From Palsa-504 sp963835775 (GTDB lineage: Bacteria; Actinomycetota; Actinomycetes; Streptosporangiales; Streptosporangiaceae): a stretch of 64,000 nucleotides of DNA. The stretch covers positions 558,001-622,000 of the forward strand of contig CAWIHB010000004.1 in assembly GCA_963835775.1 (NCBI GenBank). The letters are read 5' to 3'. Within the stretch, counting starts at the first letter, position 1. Every line of letters starts with the position of its first letter. The position numbers were made by a program, and so were the translations under genes. Shown piece by piece: positions 43,631 to 53,678 of the stretch. The notes under the pieces are model-generated. The model did no database searches. It was given only the letters and a program-made list of their open reading frames with translations, and had not been told where the DNA came from.

Positions 43631-44989
43631 GTGGATCGGCGAATCTTCGGGCTGGAAAACGAGTACGGGGTTACCTGTACCTTCCGTGGGCAGCGGCGGC
43701 TGTCACCGGATGAGGTGGCACGCTACCTGTTCCGGCGGGTGGTGTCCTGGGGCCGCAGCAGCAACGTCTTCCTCAGGAACGGGGCACGGCTCTACCTCGA
43801 CGTGGGCAGCCATCCCGAATACGCCACTCCCGAGTGCGACAACGTCATGGATCTGGTGGCGCACGACAAGGCGGGCGAGCGGATCCTGGAGGGGCTGCTG
43901 GTCGACGCCGACCGGCGGCTCCGTGAAGAGGGCATCGCCGGCGACATCTACCTGTTCAAGAACAACACGGACTCGGCGGGCAACTCCTACGGCTGCCATG
44001 AGAACTACCTGGTCGGCAGGCACGGCGAGTTCGGCAGGCTGGCCGACATCCTGATCCCGTTCCTGGTCACCAGGCAGGTCATCTGCGGCGCGGGCAAGGT
44101 GCTGCAGACGCCGCGGGGCGCCGTCTACTGCGTCAGCCAGCGGGCCGAGCACATCTGGGAGAGCGTGTCGTCGGCGACCACCAGGTCGCGCCCGATCATC
44201 AACACGCGGGACGAGCCGCACGCGGACGCCGAGCGGTTCCGGCGGCTGCACGTCATCGTGGGCGACTCCAACATGAGCGAGACCACGACGCTGCTCAAGG
44301 TGGGCTCGACCGACCTGGTGCTGCGGATGATCGAAGCCGGCGCGATGATGCGCGACCTGACCCTGGACAACGCGATCCGGGCCATCCGCGAGGTCAGCCA
44401 CGACATGACCGGGCGCAGCCGGGTCCGGCTGGCCAACGGGCGCGAGATGGGCGCCCTGGACATCCAGTACGAGTACCTGAACCGGGCCAAGGACTTCACC
44501 CTCAAGGCCGGCCTCGACCCGATCAGCAAGCGCGTCCTCGACATGTGGGAACGGGCCCTGTCCGCCATCGAGACCGGCAACCTCGACATGATCGCGCGGG
44601 AGATCGACTGGGTCACCAAGTACCAGCTCATCGAGCGCTACCGGGCCCGGCACGACCTGCCGCTGTCCTCGCCGCGGGTGGCCCAGCTCGACCTGGCCTA
44701 CCACGACGTGCACCGCGGCCGGGGCCTGTACTACCTGCTCCAGCGGGCCGGCGCGGTCGAGCGGGCCGCGCGCGACATCGACATCTTCGAGGCCAAGTCG
44801 GTCCCGCCGCAGACCACCCGGGCCAAGCTGCGCGGCGAGTTCATCCGCCGGGCCCAGGAAAAGCGGCGCGACTTCACCGTCGACTGGGTGCACCTGAAGC
44901 TGAACGATCAGGCGCAGCGGACCGTGCTGTGCAAGGACCCGTTCCGTTCCGTGGACGAAAGGGTGGAGAAACTCATCGCCGGCATGTGA
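43631..44989 (+). CDS. pafA: Pup-protein ligase
   Basis: A 452-residue enzyme, the same length as M. tuberculosis PafA, that attaches the deamidated C-terminal glutamate of Pup to lysines of target proteins for proteasomal degradation. N-terminal 'RRIFGLENEYGVT' carries the ATP/Mg glutamate, 'LDVGSHPEYATPECD' (about 55-70) the catalytic Asp loop, and 'KNNTDSAGNSYGCHENY' (about 113-130) further nucleotide contacts. GTG start. The usual upstream partners (dop, pup, prcB, prcA) are not present; a membrane protein gene of the sugar island lies directly before it. Confidence 0.96.
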   Translation: MDRRIFGLENEYGVTCTFRGQRRLSPDEVARYLFRRVVSWGRSSNVFLRNGARLYLDVGSHPEYATPECDNVMDLVAHDKAGERILEGLLVDADRRLREEGIAGDIYLFKNNTDSAGNSYGCHENYLVGRHGEFGRLADILIPFLVTRQVICGAGKVLQTPRGAVYCVSQRAEHIWESVSSATTRSRPIINTRDEPHADAERFRRLHVIVGDSNMSETTTLLKVGSTDLVLRMIEAGAMMRDLTLDNAIRAIREVSHDMTGRSRVRLANGREMGALDIQYEYLNRAKDFTLKAGLDPISKRVLDMWERALSAIETGNLDMIAREIDWVTKYQLIERYRARHDLPLSSPRVAQLDLAYHDVHRGRGLYYLLQRAGAVERAARDIDIFEAKSVPPQTTRAKLRGEFIRRAQEKRRDFTVDWVHLKLNDQAQRTVLCKDPFRSVDERVEKLIAGM

Positions 44990-45062
44990 CGCGGATGCCC
45001 TCGAAGGGCGGGTAGCCTTCCCCGGGGGCCCACACTGACGTCCACCACCATTGAGGTTCTTC

Positions 45063-46037
45063 ATGCGCCGCCTTCTCGCGATCACCGTCATGTTCCTGCT
45101 GGCCGGCCTGGCCGTGGCCGGCTGCGGTTCGGCCAAGCCGGCGGCATCCTCGAGCCCGGCCGCGAGCACGAATCCCAAGGCGAACAGCTTCGTCACCGTG
45201 GCCGGGAAGTTCGGCGCCACCCCGCAGGTGAGCATCCCGAAGCTCGCCCCCGACAGCAAACTCTTCGTCAGGACGGAAATAACCGGCTCCGGCACCACGG
45301 TGACCAAGGCGGACGCCATGGCCGCGAACTTCGTCCTGTACTTCTGGGATGGGACCAGCTCGGCGCTGAAGGCCAATACCTTCACCCAGAACCCGACGAT
45401 GATCGGCGGCACCATGCTGCCCGGCCTGCAGACCGCGCTGGTCGGCAAGAAGATCGGCAGCCGGGTCCTGGCCGTGGTACCGCCCGCCGACGCTTACGGC
45501 ACCGCCGGGGACGCTCAGCTCGGCATCTCGGCCAGCACCACGCTGGTGTTCGTCATCGACATGATCAAGGCATACCCGCTGACCTCGAGCGCGACCGGCA
45601 CCGCGGTCTCGGTCGGCGGTGGCACTTTGCCGAAGGTCAGCGCTCACGCGGGCAGCGCGCCCACGATCACGATCCCGGCCGCCACGCCGCCGTCCGGCCT
45701 GGTGACCAAGACGCTGATCCGGGGGACCGGGCCGAAGGTGGCCAAGGGCCAGTACGTCATCACCCAGTACACCGGCTACATCTGGCGGACCAAGAAGGTC
45801 TTCGATTCCTCCTGGACCGACGGCTCGCCGTTCGGCTTCGTCATGGACGCGAACCCCGAGCAGGTCATCCCCGGCTGGGATGCCGGGCTGGCCGGGCAGA
45901 CGGTGGGCAGCCGGGTGCTGCTCGTGGTCCCGCCGAAGGACGGCTACGGCACCAGCGGCCAGACCCAGGCGGGCATCACCGGGACCGACACCCTGGTCTA
46001 CGTGGTCGACATCATCGACGCGCTCAAGAAGTCCTAG
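45063..46037 (+). CDS. Lipoprotein with two FKBP-type peptidyl-prolyl isomerase domains
   Basis: A 324-residue exported lipoprotein. The signal peptide 'RRLLAITVMFLLAGLAVAGCG' has a lipobox ending at VAGC (Cys about 21). Two FKBP domains follow, about 50-165 ('IGSRVLAVVPPADAYGT') and about 215-320 ('VFDSSWTDGSPFGFVMDANPEQVIPGWDAGL', 'PPKDGYGTSG'). The second keeps more of the active-site aromatic residues; the first is diverged and may be structural. ATG with GAGG upstream is used; a TTG four codons earlier is less likely. FKBP genes commonly follow pafA in actinomycetes. Confidence 0.9.
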   Translation: MRRLLAITVMFLLAGLAVAGCGSAKPAASSSPAASTNPKANSFVTVAGKFGATPQVSIPKLAPDSKLFVRTEITGSGTTVTKADAMAANFVLYFWDGTSSALKANTFTQNPTMIGGTMLPGLQTALVGKKIGSRVLAVVPPADAYGTAGDAQLGISASTTLVFVIDMIKAYPLTSSATGTAVSVGGGTLPKVSAHAGSAPTITIPAATPPSGLVTKTLIRGTGPKVAKGQYVITQYTGYIWRTKKVFDSSWTDGSPFGFVMDANPEQVIPGWDAGLAGQTVGSRVLLVVPPKDGYGTSGQTQAGITGTDTLVYVVDIIDALKKS

Positions 46038-46043
46038 CCTCGG

Positions 46044-47165
46044 CTAGCCGGCGGACGCCGGTTCGCGGCGCAGCAGGCGGCGGGCGTGCCGGCCCGCCGC
46101 CGCGGCGGCCAGGAAGTACCCGGGATCCTCCGCCAGCCCCCGGCCCATGGTGGACAGCGGCGCCGGGCAGCAGCGCAATGCTTCTTCCAGGCCGCCCACC
46201 GGCACGGTGACCAGTGCGTGCCGGGCGCCGAGCGGCGCCGCCTCGGCCGCCACCCGGGCGCCGAGTTCGCCGGGCAGCCCGGGGATCACGACATCCGCCC
46301 GGGCCAGCGCGACGCGCCCGTAGGCGGTAAGGCTGTGGTGCGAGATGGCCTGGTGACGCTCGCGCGGGTCGGCGCCGCTCACCCGCAGCGAGGCCACCGG
46401 GTGCCCGCCCAGCGCCGCCACGGCGTTCACCGCCTCGCCCGCCGCCACCCCGGAGAACCCCCAGCGCGTCCCGGTGCCGAGGTTGCCCGGGCCCTGCGCG
46501 ACGACCGCGAGGTCGGCGCCCAGCACGTGCCGGGCCGCCAGCAGCCCGGTGTGCACGGTCACCGTCTCCAGGTCCCCGCCGAACGACTGCCCGGTCGTGA
46601 CCGTGGCCGCCAGCCACCCCGCGTGTTTGAGCGCCGCGCAGGTCCGGGAGAACCAGGCCGGCAGGGCGCCGCCGTCCTGCATGACGTACACCACGACCGG
46701 CGTATCAGCTGACGGCGCTGCTCCCGCCCCGGGCCGTTCGGCCGCATCGAAGACCCCGGCCAGCACGGCCGGGAGCGCCGAGTGCAGGTCCGCCACCACA
46801 ACCGGCATCCCGCCGATGTCATCGGCGTCGCGCAGCACCTCGTGATGGGGAGATCCCTGCTCGTCGGCGCCGGGCACGGTCGCCTGCAGCGGGGTGTAGC
46901 GGGCCTTGACCAGGTGGCCGCCGGGTTCGGTGTCCGGCGGCAGGCGGTCGGGGATCGCGACCACCAGGGCGTATCCGCCGGTGCCCAGGCCGAGGTCCAG
47001 CGCCGTGGTGTTGAGCAGGACCCGGTCGCCGGCCTGCGGGCATCCGGTCAGCGCGGGGTAGGCCAGCGCCCGCGCCGGGCTCCCGTCCACGGTCACCTCG
47101 AGCTCGACCGCGCCTGGCCACTCCCGGCGCACCCCTTGCACCGTCCCGTTCCGCCATGTGATCAC
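46044..47165 (-). CDS. DUF3866 family protein
   Basis: A 373-residue protein of a family conserved beside pafA/pafB in actinomycetes and of unknown function. It begins with a small beta-barrel-like part ('WRNGTVQGVRREWPGAVELEV', 'AGDRVLLNTTALDLGLGTGGYALVV') and continues with a Rossmann-like domain ('VVYVMQDGGALPAWF', 'VVAQGPGNLGTGTRWGFSGV', 'HHSLTAYGRVALARADVVIPGL'). The GTG start follows family length; the open frame extends far upstream over pafB on the other strand and is not credible there. It converges with the FKBP gene and is divergent from pafB. Confidence 0.85.
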   Translation of the reverse strand: MITWRNGTVQGVRREWPGAVELEVTVDGSPARALAYPALTGCPQAGDRVLLNTTALDLGLGTGGYALVVAIPDRLPPDTEPGGHLVKARYTPLQATVPGADEQGSPHHEVLRDADDIGGMPVVVADLHSALPAVLAGVFDAAERPGAGAAPSADTPVVVYVMQDGGALPAWFSRTCAALKHAGWLAATVTTGQSFGGDLETVTVHTGLLAARHVLGADLAVVAQGPGNLGTGTRWGFSGVAAGEAVNAVAALGGHPVASLRVSGADPRERHQAISHHSLTAYGRVALARADVVIPGLPGELGARVAAEAAPLGARHALVTVPVGGLEEALRCCPAPLSTMGRGLAEDPGYFLAAAAAGRHARRLLRREPASAG

Positions 47166-47246
47166 CCCCGGGAGCCTACAAGGGGGCGGCGCGGCACTGC
47201 GTGCGAGACAATAGCCTGGAGGCATCGCAGGGGGTTTGGAGAGGCC

Positions 47247-48212
47247 ATGTCGAAGCGCAAGACCGAGCGGCTGCTCGGCCTTGTTGTGTGTCTCCTGTCT
47301 ACCAGCCGCTACCTCACCGCGGAGCAGGTCCGCGAGGCGGTGCCTGGCTATCCCGAGCAGGACGATCTTTTCAAGCGGATGTTCGAGCGGGACAAGGAAG
47401 ACCTCCGTGATCTCGGGGTGCCGCTGGAGACCGGCCTGAACCATCCGTTCGACGACGACCCCGGCTACCGGATCAGGCAGCAGGCCTACGAGCTGCCCGA
47501 GCTGCGGCTGGAGGCGGACGAGGCCGCGGTCCTCGGCCTGGCGGCGCGGGTCTGGCAGCGGGCCGAGCTGGCCGGGGCGGCCGCCGGCGCGCTGCTGAAA
47601 CTGCGGGCGGCCGGCATCGAGGCCGGCGAGGAGCCTCGTGCCGTGCGCGGCATCGAGCCCCGGCTCGGCACGCCCGAGCCCGCCTTCGGCCCGCTGTGGG
47701 AGGCGGTCAGGGACCGCCGGCCGGTGACGTTCAGCCACCGGGCCGCGGGCCGCAGCGAACCGCAGCGGCGCGAGCTCGAGCCCTGGGGCGTGGTGAACAG
47801 GCACGGCCGCTGGTACGTGGCAGGCTGGGACCGCGGTCGCGGCGCCACCCGGGTCTTCCGGCTCGGCCGGATCGCCGGGGCAGTGAAGTTCTGCGGTCCC
47901 GCGGGCAGCGTGACCGTGCCGGACGGCGTGGACGTGCGTGAGCTGGTCCGCGACTGGGATTCCGCGCCGGCCCGCGAGCACACCGCCCTTCTGCGGGTAC
48001 GGTCGGGGACCGGTGTCGGCCTGCGGCAGCACGCCGTCTCCGTAACCCCCGATGAGACCGAGCCGGACGGCTGGGACCTGGTCACGACGCGCTTCGCCGA
48101 CGTGCGGTCATTCGCCGACTACGCCGCCCGGTCCGGCCCGGACGTGGTGGTGCTCGACCCGCCCGACCTGCGCGAGGCCGTGATCCGCAAGCTCAAGGGA
48201 GTCCTGGCGTGA
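47247..48212 (+). CDS. pafB: WYL-domain transcriptional regulator PafB
   Basis: A 321-residue regulator. The N-terminal winged helix is at about residues 5-70 ('KRKTERLLGLVVCLLSTSRYLTAEQVREAVPGY', 'FKRMFERDKEDLRDLGVPL'). The WYL domain is about 130-230 ('RPVTFSHRAAGRSEPQRRELEPWGVVNRHGRWYVAGWDR'), and a WCX domain follows. PafB with PafC activates the recA-independent DNA damage response in mycobacteria. ATG chosen with GGAGAG upstream. Its stop overlaps the pafC start (GTGA), as expected for proteins that form one complex. Confidence 0.93.
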   Translation: MSKRKTERLLGLVVCLLSTSRYLTAEQVREAVPGYPEQDDLFKRMFERDKEDLRDLGVPLETGLNHPFDDDPGYRIRQQAYELPELRLEADEAAVLGLAARVWQRAELAGAAAGALLKLRAAGIEAGEEPRAVRGIEPRLGTPEPAFGPLWEAVRDRRPVTFSHRAAGRSEPQRRELEPWGVVNRHGRWYVAGWDRGRGATRVFRLGRIAGAVKFCGPAGSVTVPDGVDVRELVRDWDSAPAREHTALLRVRSGTGVGLRQHAVSVTPDETEPDGWDLVTTRFADVRSFADYAARSGPDVVVLDPPDLREAVIRKLKGVLA

Positions 48213-49183
48213 GCGCGCTGGTCACCTCCACCGAGCGGCTGCAGCGGCTGCTGGCCCTGGTGCCGTACGTGGTGAGCAGGAAGGTCGTCGGGCTGGCCGA
48301 GACGGCGGCGGCGTTCGGGATCAGCGAGCGCGAGCTGGTCGATGACCTGAACCTGCTGTGGTGCGTCGAGCTGCGGGCGCCCGATCCGTACTGCCCGATC
48401 GACCTGTCCTACGAGGGCGGCGAGATCGTGGTCAGCCAGGCCGAGTCCATCGCCCGCCCGCTGCGGCTCGCGGTCGACGAGGCCAGCGCGCTGCTCGTCG
48501 CGCTCCGGATGCTGGCCGAGGTACCCGGGCTGGAAGACAGGTCCGCCCTGTCCCGGCTGATCGCCAAGCTGGAGGACGCGGCCGGCGAGGCCGCCTCGGT
48601 CAGCAGCCAGGTCGCCGTGCAGGTCGACATGCCGCCTGGTGACGGGCCGGACGGGCTGGCCGCCCAGCTCGCCGCCGCCTTGTCGGCCGGGCGTCGGGTG
48701 CACCTGAGGTACTACGTGCCGGGCCGGGACGAAGCCACCGAGCGGGACGTCGACCCGATGCGGCTGCTGGTGGTCCAAGGCCGGCCGTACCTGGAGGGCT
48801 GGTGCCTGCGCGCCGAGGGCGTGCGGACGTTCCGGCTGGACCGGGTGCTCCAGCTGACCGTGCTCGACCAGGCCTCCTCGCCGCCCCCCGAGGCCACCCC
48901 GGTGGACGTGGACCAGGGCCTGTTCCGGCCCTCACCCGGCGACGTGCATGTGGAGCTCGAGCTGTCCGCCGAGGGCCGCTGGGTGGCGGAGTACTACCCG
49001 TGCGAATCAGTGTCCGACCTGCCCGAAGGGCGGCTGCGGGTGATGCTGCGCACCCCGGATACCGGCTGGGTCCGGCGGCTGGCGCTGCAGCTCGGCGAGG
49101 ACTGCCGGGTCCTGTCGCCGCCCGCGCTGGTTTCCGAAGTCCACCAATCCGCTGCGGCTGCGCTTGCGAATTACGTGATGTGA
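48209..49183 (+). CDS. pafC: WYL-domain transcriptional regulator PafC
   Basis: A 324-residue partner of PafB with the same layout: winged helix ('TERLQRLLALVPYVVSRKVVGLAETAAAFGISERELVDDLNLLW'), a WYL domain about 150-215 ('GRRVHLRYYVPGRDEATERDVDPMRLLVVQGRPYLEGWC') and a C-terminal WCX domain ('VARYYPC'-type region read as 'VAEYYPCESV'). GTG start overlaps the pafB stop. It is followed by tatA after about 110 bases. Confidence 0.93.
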   Translation: MSALVTSTERLQRLLALVPYVVSRKVVGLAETAAAFGISERELVDDLNLLWCVELRAPDPYCPIDLSYEGGEIVVSQAESIARPLRLAVDEASALLVALRMLAEVPGLEDRSALSRLIAKLEDAAGEAASVSSQVAVQVDMPPGDGPDGLAAQLAAALSAGRRVHLRYYVPGRDEATERDVDPMRLLVVQGRPYLEGWCLRAEGVRTFRLDRVLQLTVLDQASSPPPEATPVDVDQGLFRPSPGDVHVELELSAEGRWVAEYYPCESVSDLPEGRLRVMLRTPDTGWVRRLALQLGEDCRVLSPPALVSEVHQSAAAALANYVM

Positions 49184-49292
49184 TACCGCCACTCGCCGCC
49201 AGAAGCCAGAAGGGCCCGCGTCAGACGCTGCCGTGTAGACTCGGGCGCAGAAAGACATACAGAAGGACGTCTCCTGCTCTAAGAGGACGGAC

Positions 49293-49658
49293 ATGATTGG
49301 TGACCTGTTCGACAGCCCCTGGAAGATCCTGATTGTCGCTGTCGTGCTGATCGTGCTGTTCGGATCGAAGAAGCTGCCGTACGCGGCGCGGTCCCTTGGT
49401 CAGTCCATGCGCATCTTGAAGCGGGAAGTGCAGGGCCTGCACGAGGACGAGACGGTGCCGGGCGGCCCCGCTCAGGCTGAGGCCTCCAGCGGCACGGCCA
49501 CCGCGTTCCCGTCGGCCGAGCTCGCCGCGGCGCCGCAACCGGACCAGCAGGTGCAGATTGACGCGCTGCAGCAGCAGATCCGCGATCTGCAGCGGGCCGC
49601 GACGATGGACGCGGTCCCGTCGGCCGCTGAGGCTCCGCGGTCTCAGCAGACCAGCTAG
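49293..49658 (+). CDS. tatA: Sec-independent protein translocase subunit TatA
   Basis: A 121-residue membrane protein. A single N-terminal membrane helix ('WKILIVAVVLIVLFGSKKLPYAARSLGQSM') is followed by the amphipathic helix with the usual FG hinge and LP motif, then a Gln/Ala-rich tail of about 70 residues, long for TatA. It forms the transport pore for folded twin-arginine substrates with TatC, encoded 35 bases downstream. AGAGGA lies before the ATG. Confidence 0.93.
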   Translation: MIGDLFDSPWKILIVAVVLIVLFGSKKLPYAARSLGQSMRILKREVQGLHEDETVPGGPAQAEASSGTATAFPSAELAAAPQPDQQVQIDALQQQIRDLQRAATMDAVPSAAEAPRSQQTS

Positions 49659-49693
49659 TCCCCGTCCCCCGGGACTGACGGCGGGAAAGGGCC

Positions 49694-50608
49694 ATGGCGA
49701 AACTACCCGGTGCCATCCAGGGCGCCCGCATCGTGGGTGAGCACTTCGTGCGCTCGCAGCGGCAGCAGAACCCTGAAGGCCGGATGCCGCTGATGGACCA
49801 CATCCGGGAGCTGCGCAACCGGGTGGTCAAGATGGCGCTGGCCGTGGGCGCGGGCATGATCGTGGGGTTCGTCTTCTTCGGTCCGGTCTGGCGTGTCATC
49901 GAGCACCCGCTGTGCGCGACGACGGTCCGGGGACACTCGGGGTGCTCGACGCTCGGGGTCAACATGCCGACCCTGGACGGTCCGCTGGATCCGTTCTACC
50001 TGCGGGTCAAGGTCGCGGTGATCGTCGGGGTGATCTTGTCCTCGCCAGTGTGGCTGTACCAGGTCTGGGCGTTCGTCGCGCCGGGCCTGTACGCCCGGGA
50101 GAAGCGCTGGGGCTACCTCTTCCTGGGCACGGCCGTGCCGCTGTTCCTGGCCGGGGTGACGCTGGCGTACTGGTCGCTGGGCCGGTCCATGCACTACCTG
50201 CTCGGGCTGACCCCGAGCGGGGTGGGGAACATCCTCCCGGTAGACCAGTACATGAGCTTCGTGATGGCCATGGTGCTCGCCTTCGGCATCGCGTTCGAGC
50301 TGCCGTTGCTGATCGTCATGCTGAACCTGGCCGGGATCTTGACTCACCAGCGGTTCAGGAAGTGGCGCCGGGTGATGATCTTCGGGGTGTTCCTGATCGC
50401 CGGGATGGCCAATCCCAGCCCGGACCCGCTGACCATGCTGATCCTGGGCGGGGGCTGCGCGGCCCTGGTCGAGGTGGCCGAGCTCATCGTGTGGTCCAAC
50501 GACCGCCGGCGTGCGCGACTGCACCCCGACCCGTACGCGGACCTGTCCGACGACCACCTCTCGCCGATCGACCTCGACGAGACAGACACCGGCAGCAGGC
50601 TCAACTGA
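49694..50608 (+). CDS. tatC: Sec-independent protein translocase subunit TatC
   Basis: A 304-residue protein with six membrane segments, the twin-arginine signal receptor. The signature 'MPLMDHIRELRNRVVKMALAV' gives the N-terminal cytoplasmic glutamate motif (HxxELRxR), and 'DPFYLRVKVAVIVGVILSSPVWLYQVWAFVAPGLYAREKR' spans the second and third segments. An N-terminal extension of about 30 residues and a charged Asp-rich C-tail are present. It is in one operon with tatA. Confidence 0.95.
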   Translation: MAKLPGAIQGARIVGEHFVRSQRQQNPEGRMPLMDHIRELRNRVVKMALAVGAGMIVGFVFFGPVWRVIEHPLCATTVRGHSGCSTLGVNMPTLDGPLDPFYLRVKVAVIVGVILSSPVWLYQVWAFVAPGLYAREKRWGYLFLGTAVPLFLAGVTLAYWSLGRSMHYLLGLTPSGVGNILPVDQYMSFVMAMVLAFGIAFELPLLIVMLNLAGILTHQRFRKWRRVMIFGVFLIAGMANPSPDPLTMLILGGGCAALVEVAELIVWSNDRRRARLHPDPYADLSDDHLSPIDLDETDTGSRLN

Positions 50609-50644
50609 CGGCTCGGCTGAGGCCAACCACCTAATCTGGACACC

Positions 50645-53549
50645 ATGAGCACTCCGGCGGAACGGTATGCCGCGTCCCGCGCACGGGGGGCGGACCCGGA
50701 ACTCGGGTCGTTCCGCGCGCTCTACGACTTCGACTTCGATGATTTCCAGACCTCGGCCTGCCGCGCGCTGAGCGCGGGCAGCGGTGTCCTGGTGGCCGCG
50801 CCCACCGGATCGGGCAAGACCGTGGTCGGCGAGTTCGCGGTGCACCTGGCGCTGAGCCAGGGCCGCAAGTGCTTCTACACCACGCCGATCAAGGCGCTGT
50901 CCAACCAGAAGTACACCAACCTGGTCCGCCGGTACGACCACCAGACCGTGGGCCTGCTCACCGGGGACAACAGCATCAACGGCGACGCGCCGGTGGTGGT
51001 GATGACCACCGAAGTGCTGCGCAACATGCTGTACACCGGATCGCAGGCGCTGGCCGGCCTGGGCTACGTGGTCCTCGACGAGGTGCACTACCTGGCCGAC
51101 TCCGCGCGCGGCGCGGTCTGGGAAGAAGTGATCATCCACCTGCCCGAGTCGGTCCGGGTGGTGGCCCTGTCCGCGACCGTGAGCAACGCCGAGGAGTTCG
51201 GCGACTGGCTTGATCAGGTCCGCGGCGGGACGACGGTCATCGTGGACGAGCACCGGCCGGTGCCGCTGTGGCAGTACGTGCTGGTCGCGAACCGGCTCTA
51301 CGACCTGTTCACCGACGACGACCACACCCGGGTCAACCCCGAGCTGCTCCGGGTCGCCCAGCGCGACACCTGGATCGAGCGCAAGGCGCCGGGACGCCCC
51401 GCGCGGGGCGGCCGGCGGCCGCGCCGGTACCTGCCGAGCCTACCGGCCCGACATGATCTCCCGCCTGGACTCCTCCGGGCTGCTGCCCGCGATCACGTTC
51501 ATCTTCAGCCGGGCCGGCTGCAACGCGGCGGTGCAGCAGTGCCTGGCCGCGGGCCTGCGGCTGACCACGCCGGAAGAGGCGGACCTGATCCAGCGGACGG
51601 CCGAACGCCGCACCGCCGACATCCCCGCCGAGGACCTGATCATCCTGGGCTACGGCGAATGGCTGGACGGGTTGCGGCGCGGGATCGCGGCCCATCACGC
51701 GGGCATGCTGCCCGCCTTCAAGGAGGTCGTCGAGGAGCTGTTCGCCGCCGGGCTGGTCCGGGCGGTGTTCGCGACCGAGACGCTGGCCCTCGGCATCAAC
51801 ATGCCGGCCAGGACCGTGGTCATCGAGAAGCTCGACAAGTGGAACGGCGAGACCCACGCGAACCTGACGGCGGGGGAGTACACCCAGCTGACCGGGCGGG
51901 CCGGGCGCCGTAGCATCGACGTGGAAGGCCACGCGGTCGTGCTGTGGCAGCCGGGCCTGGACCCCGGCGCGCTGGCCGGCCTGGCCAGCACCCGCACCTA
52001 CCCGCTGAACTCCAGCTTCCGGCCCTCCTACAACATGGCCGTCAACCTGACCGGCTGGGCCGGGCGGGCCCGGGCCGCCGCCCTGCTCGAGTCGTCCTTT
52101 GCCCAGTTCCAGGCCGACCGGGGCGTGGTCGGCCTGGGCCGCCAGATCCGCAGGAACCATCAGGTCATGGACGACCTGGCCGCCAAGATGAGCTGCGACA
52201 AGGGCGACTTCGCCGAGTACGCCCAGCTCAGGCGGGGCGTGTCGGCCCGCGAGGGCGACCTGTCCCGGGCCCGGGCCAGCTCCCGGCGGGCCGAAGCGGC
52301 CCGGTCGCTGTCGCTGCTGCGACCCGGCGACATTATCCGCGTTCCCGGCGGCAGGCGGGCCGGCCTGGCCGTCGTCCTGCAGCCCGGCCTGCACTCCGGC
52401 CGCGGCAGCAACGGAAGCAACGGCGGCCGCGGCGGCAACGGCGGCCGCGGCGGCAACGGCGGCCGCGGCGCCGATCATGACCATGGGCGGCCCGCCGGGC
52501 CGGGACCCCTGGTGCTCACCGAGGGCCGGCAGGTCAAGCGGCTGGCCGTGGCCGACTTCCCGGTGCCGCCCGAGATCGTCGACAAGATCAGGATCCCCAG
52601 CTGGTTCAGCCCGCGTTCACCCGAGCACCGCAAGGACCTCGCGGCCACCATGCGCAACCGGCTCGCGGCCGGCCCGGGACGGTCTGCCGGGTCCCGGCGA
52701 GCCGCCGCCGCGTTTCCTGATGCGGGGGACGACGGGCCCGAGGAGATCGCCGAACTGCGGCGGCGGCTGCGGCGGCATCCCTGCCATGACTGCCCGGACC
52801 GCGAGGATCACGCCCGGTACGCCGAACGGTACTTGCGGCTGTCCCGCGAGACCGAGGCGCTCGAGCGCCGGGTCGCGGGCCGCTCGCACGTGATCGCCCG
52901 CACCTTCAACCGGGTCTGCCACGTCCTGGAGCGGCTGGAGTACCTGGACGGCAACACGGTCACGCCGGACGGCCGCCGCCTGGCGCGCCTGTACACCGAG
53001 CTTGACCTGCTGGCCGCCGAATGCCTGCGCCGCGGCCTGTGGGACGGCCTGTCGCCCGCGGAGCTCGCGGCCTGCGTGTCGGCCATGTCGTTCGAGTCAC
53101 GACAGGCCGATGACGTGCACCCGCCCCGGCTGCCCAAGGGCCGCGTGGCCGACACGCTGGCCGGCATGGTCCGGACCTGGGCCGAGCTTGACCAACTGGA
53201 GAAGGACAACGAGCTGTCGTTCCTGCGCGAGCCCGACTTCGGCTTTGCCTGGGCCGCCTACCGCTGGGCCGGGGGAGCGCGGCTGGAAGCCGTGCTGGAA
53301 TCCTCGCCCGACCTGACGCCCGGTGATTTCGTCCGCGCGGTCAAGCAGCTCATCGACCTCCTCGACCAGATCGCCGCCGCCGCTGCCAGCACGCCCGCCT
53401 CCGCCTCCGCCTCCGCCTCCGCCTCCGCCTCCGCCGAGACTCCCGTGCCCGCCGAGACCCCCGCGCCGCCCAGCCTGGCCGCTGCCGCCCGGGCCGCGAT
53501 CGACGCGATGCGCCGCGGCGTCGTGGCCTACTCCGCCGTGGCCGACTAG
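50645..53549 (+). CDS. DEAD/DEAH-box (Mtr4/Ski2-like) RNA helicase, with apparent frameshift between 51395 and 51440
   Basis: A helicase of about 967 residues when both frames are joined, typical for this actinobacterial gene behind tatC. The first frame holds Walker A 'APTGSGKT' (about 57), 'TTPIKALSNQK', the DEAH-type box 'LDEVHYL' and 'ALSATVSN'. It then loses homology after 'IERKAPGRP'. The next frame resumes with 'YRPDMISRLDSSGLLPAITFIFSRAGCN' and carries 'HHAGMLPAFKE', 'FATETLALGINMPARTVV', 'QLTGRAGRRSID' and the arch/C-terminal region. One extra base in the GC-rich linker is the simplest cause. A Gly/Asn/Arg repeat (52431-52470) and a Ser-Ala repeat (near 53400) are low-complexity inserts. 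Confidence 0.82.
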
Positions 53550-53678
53550 CCGGATTGCCCTCCCGGCAGGTCACCAGACCAGGACGATGAACTTGACCGC
53601 ATTGATCAATCCTGCCTATGCGTCAGCGAGCCGATTGGCATTGGTGCCCGTGGGCCGCTGGTCGCTAACCTGAGATTC

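Noticed and set aside
43703..45448. 581-codon minus-strand frame opposite pafA and the FKBP gene
   Set aside because: Antisense shadow; pafA on the plus strand matches family length and motifs exactly.
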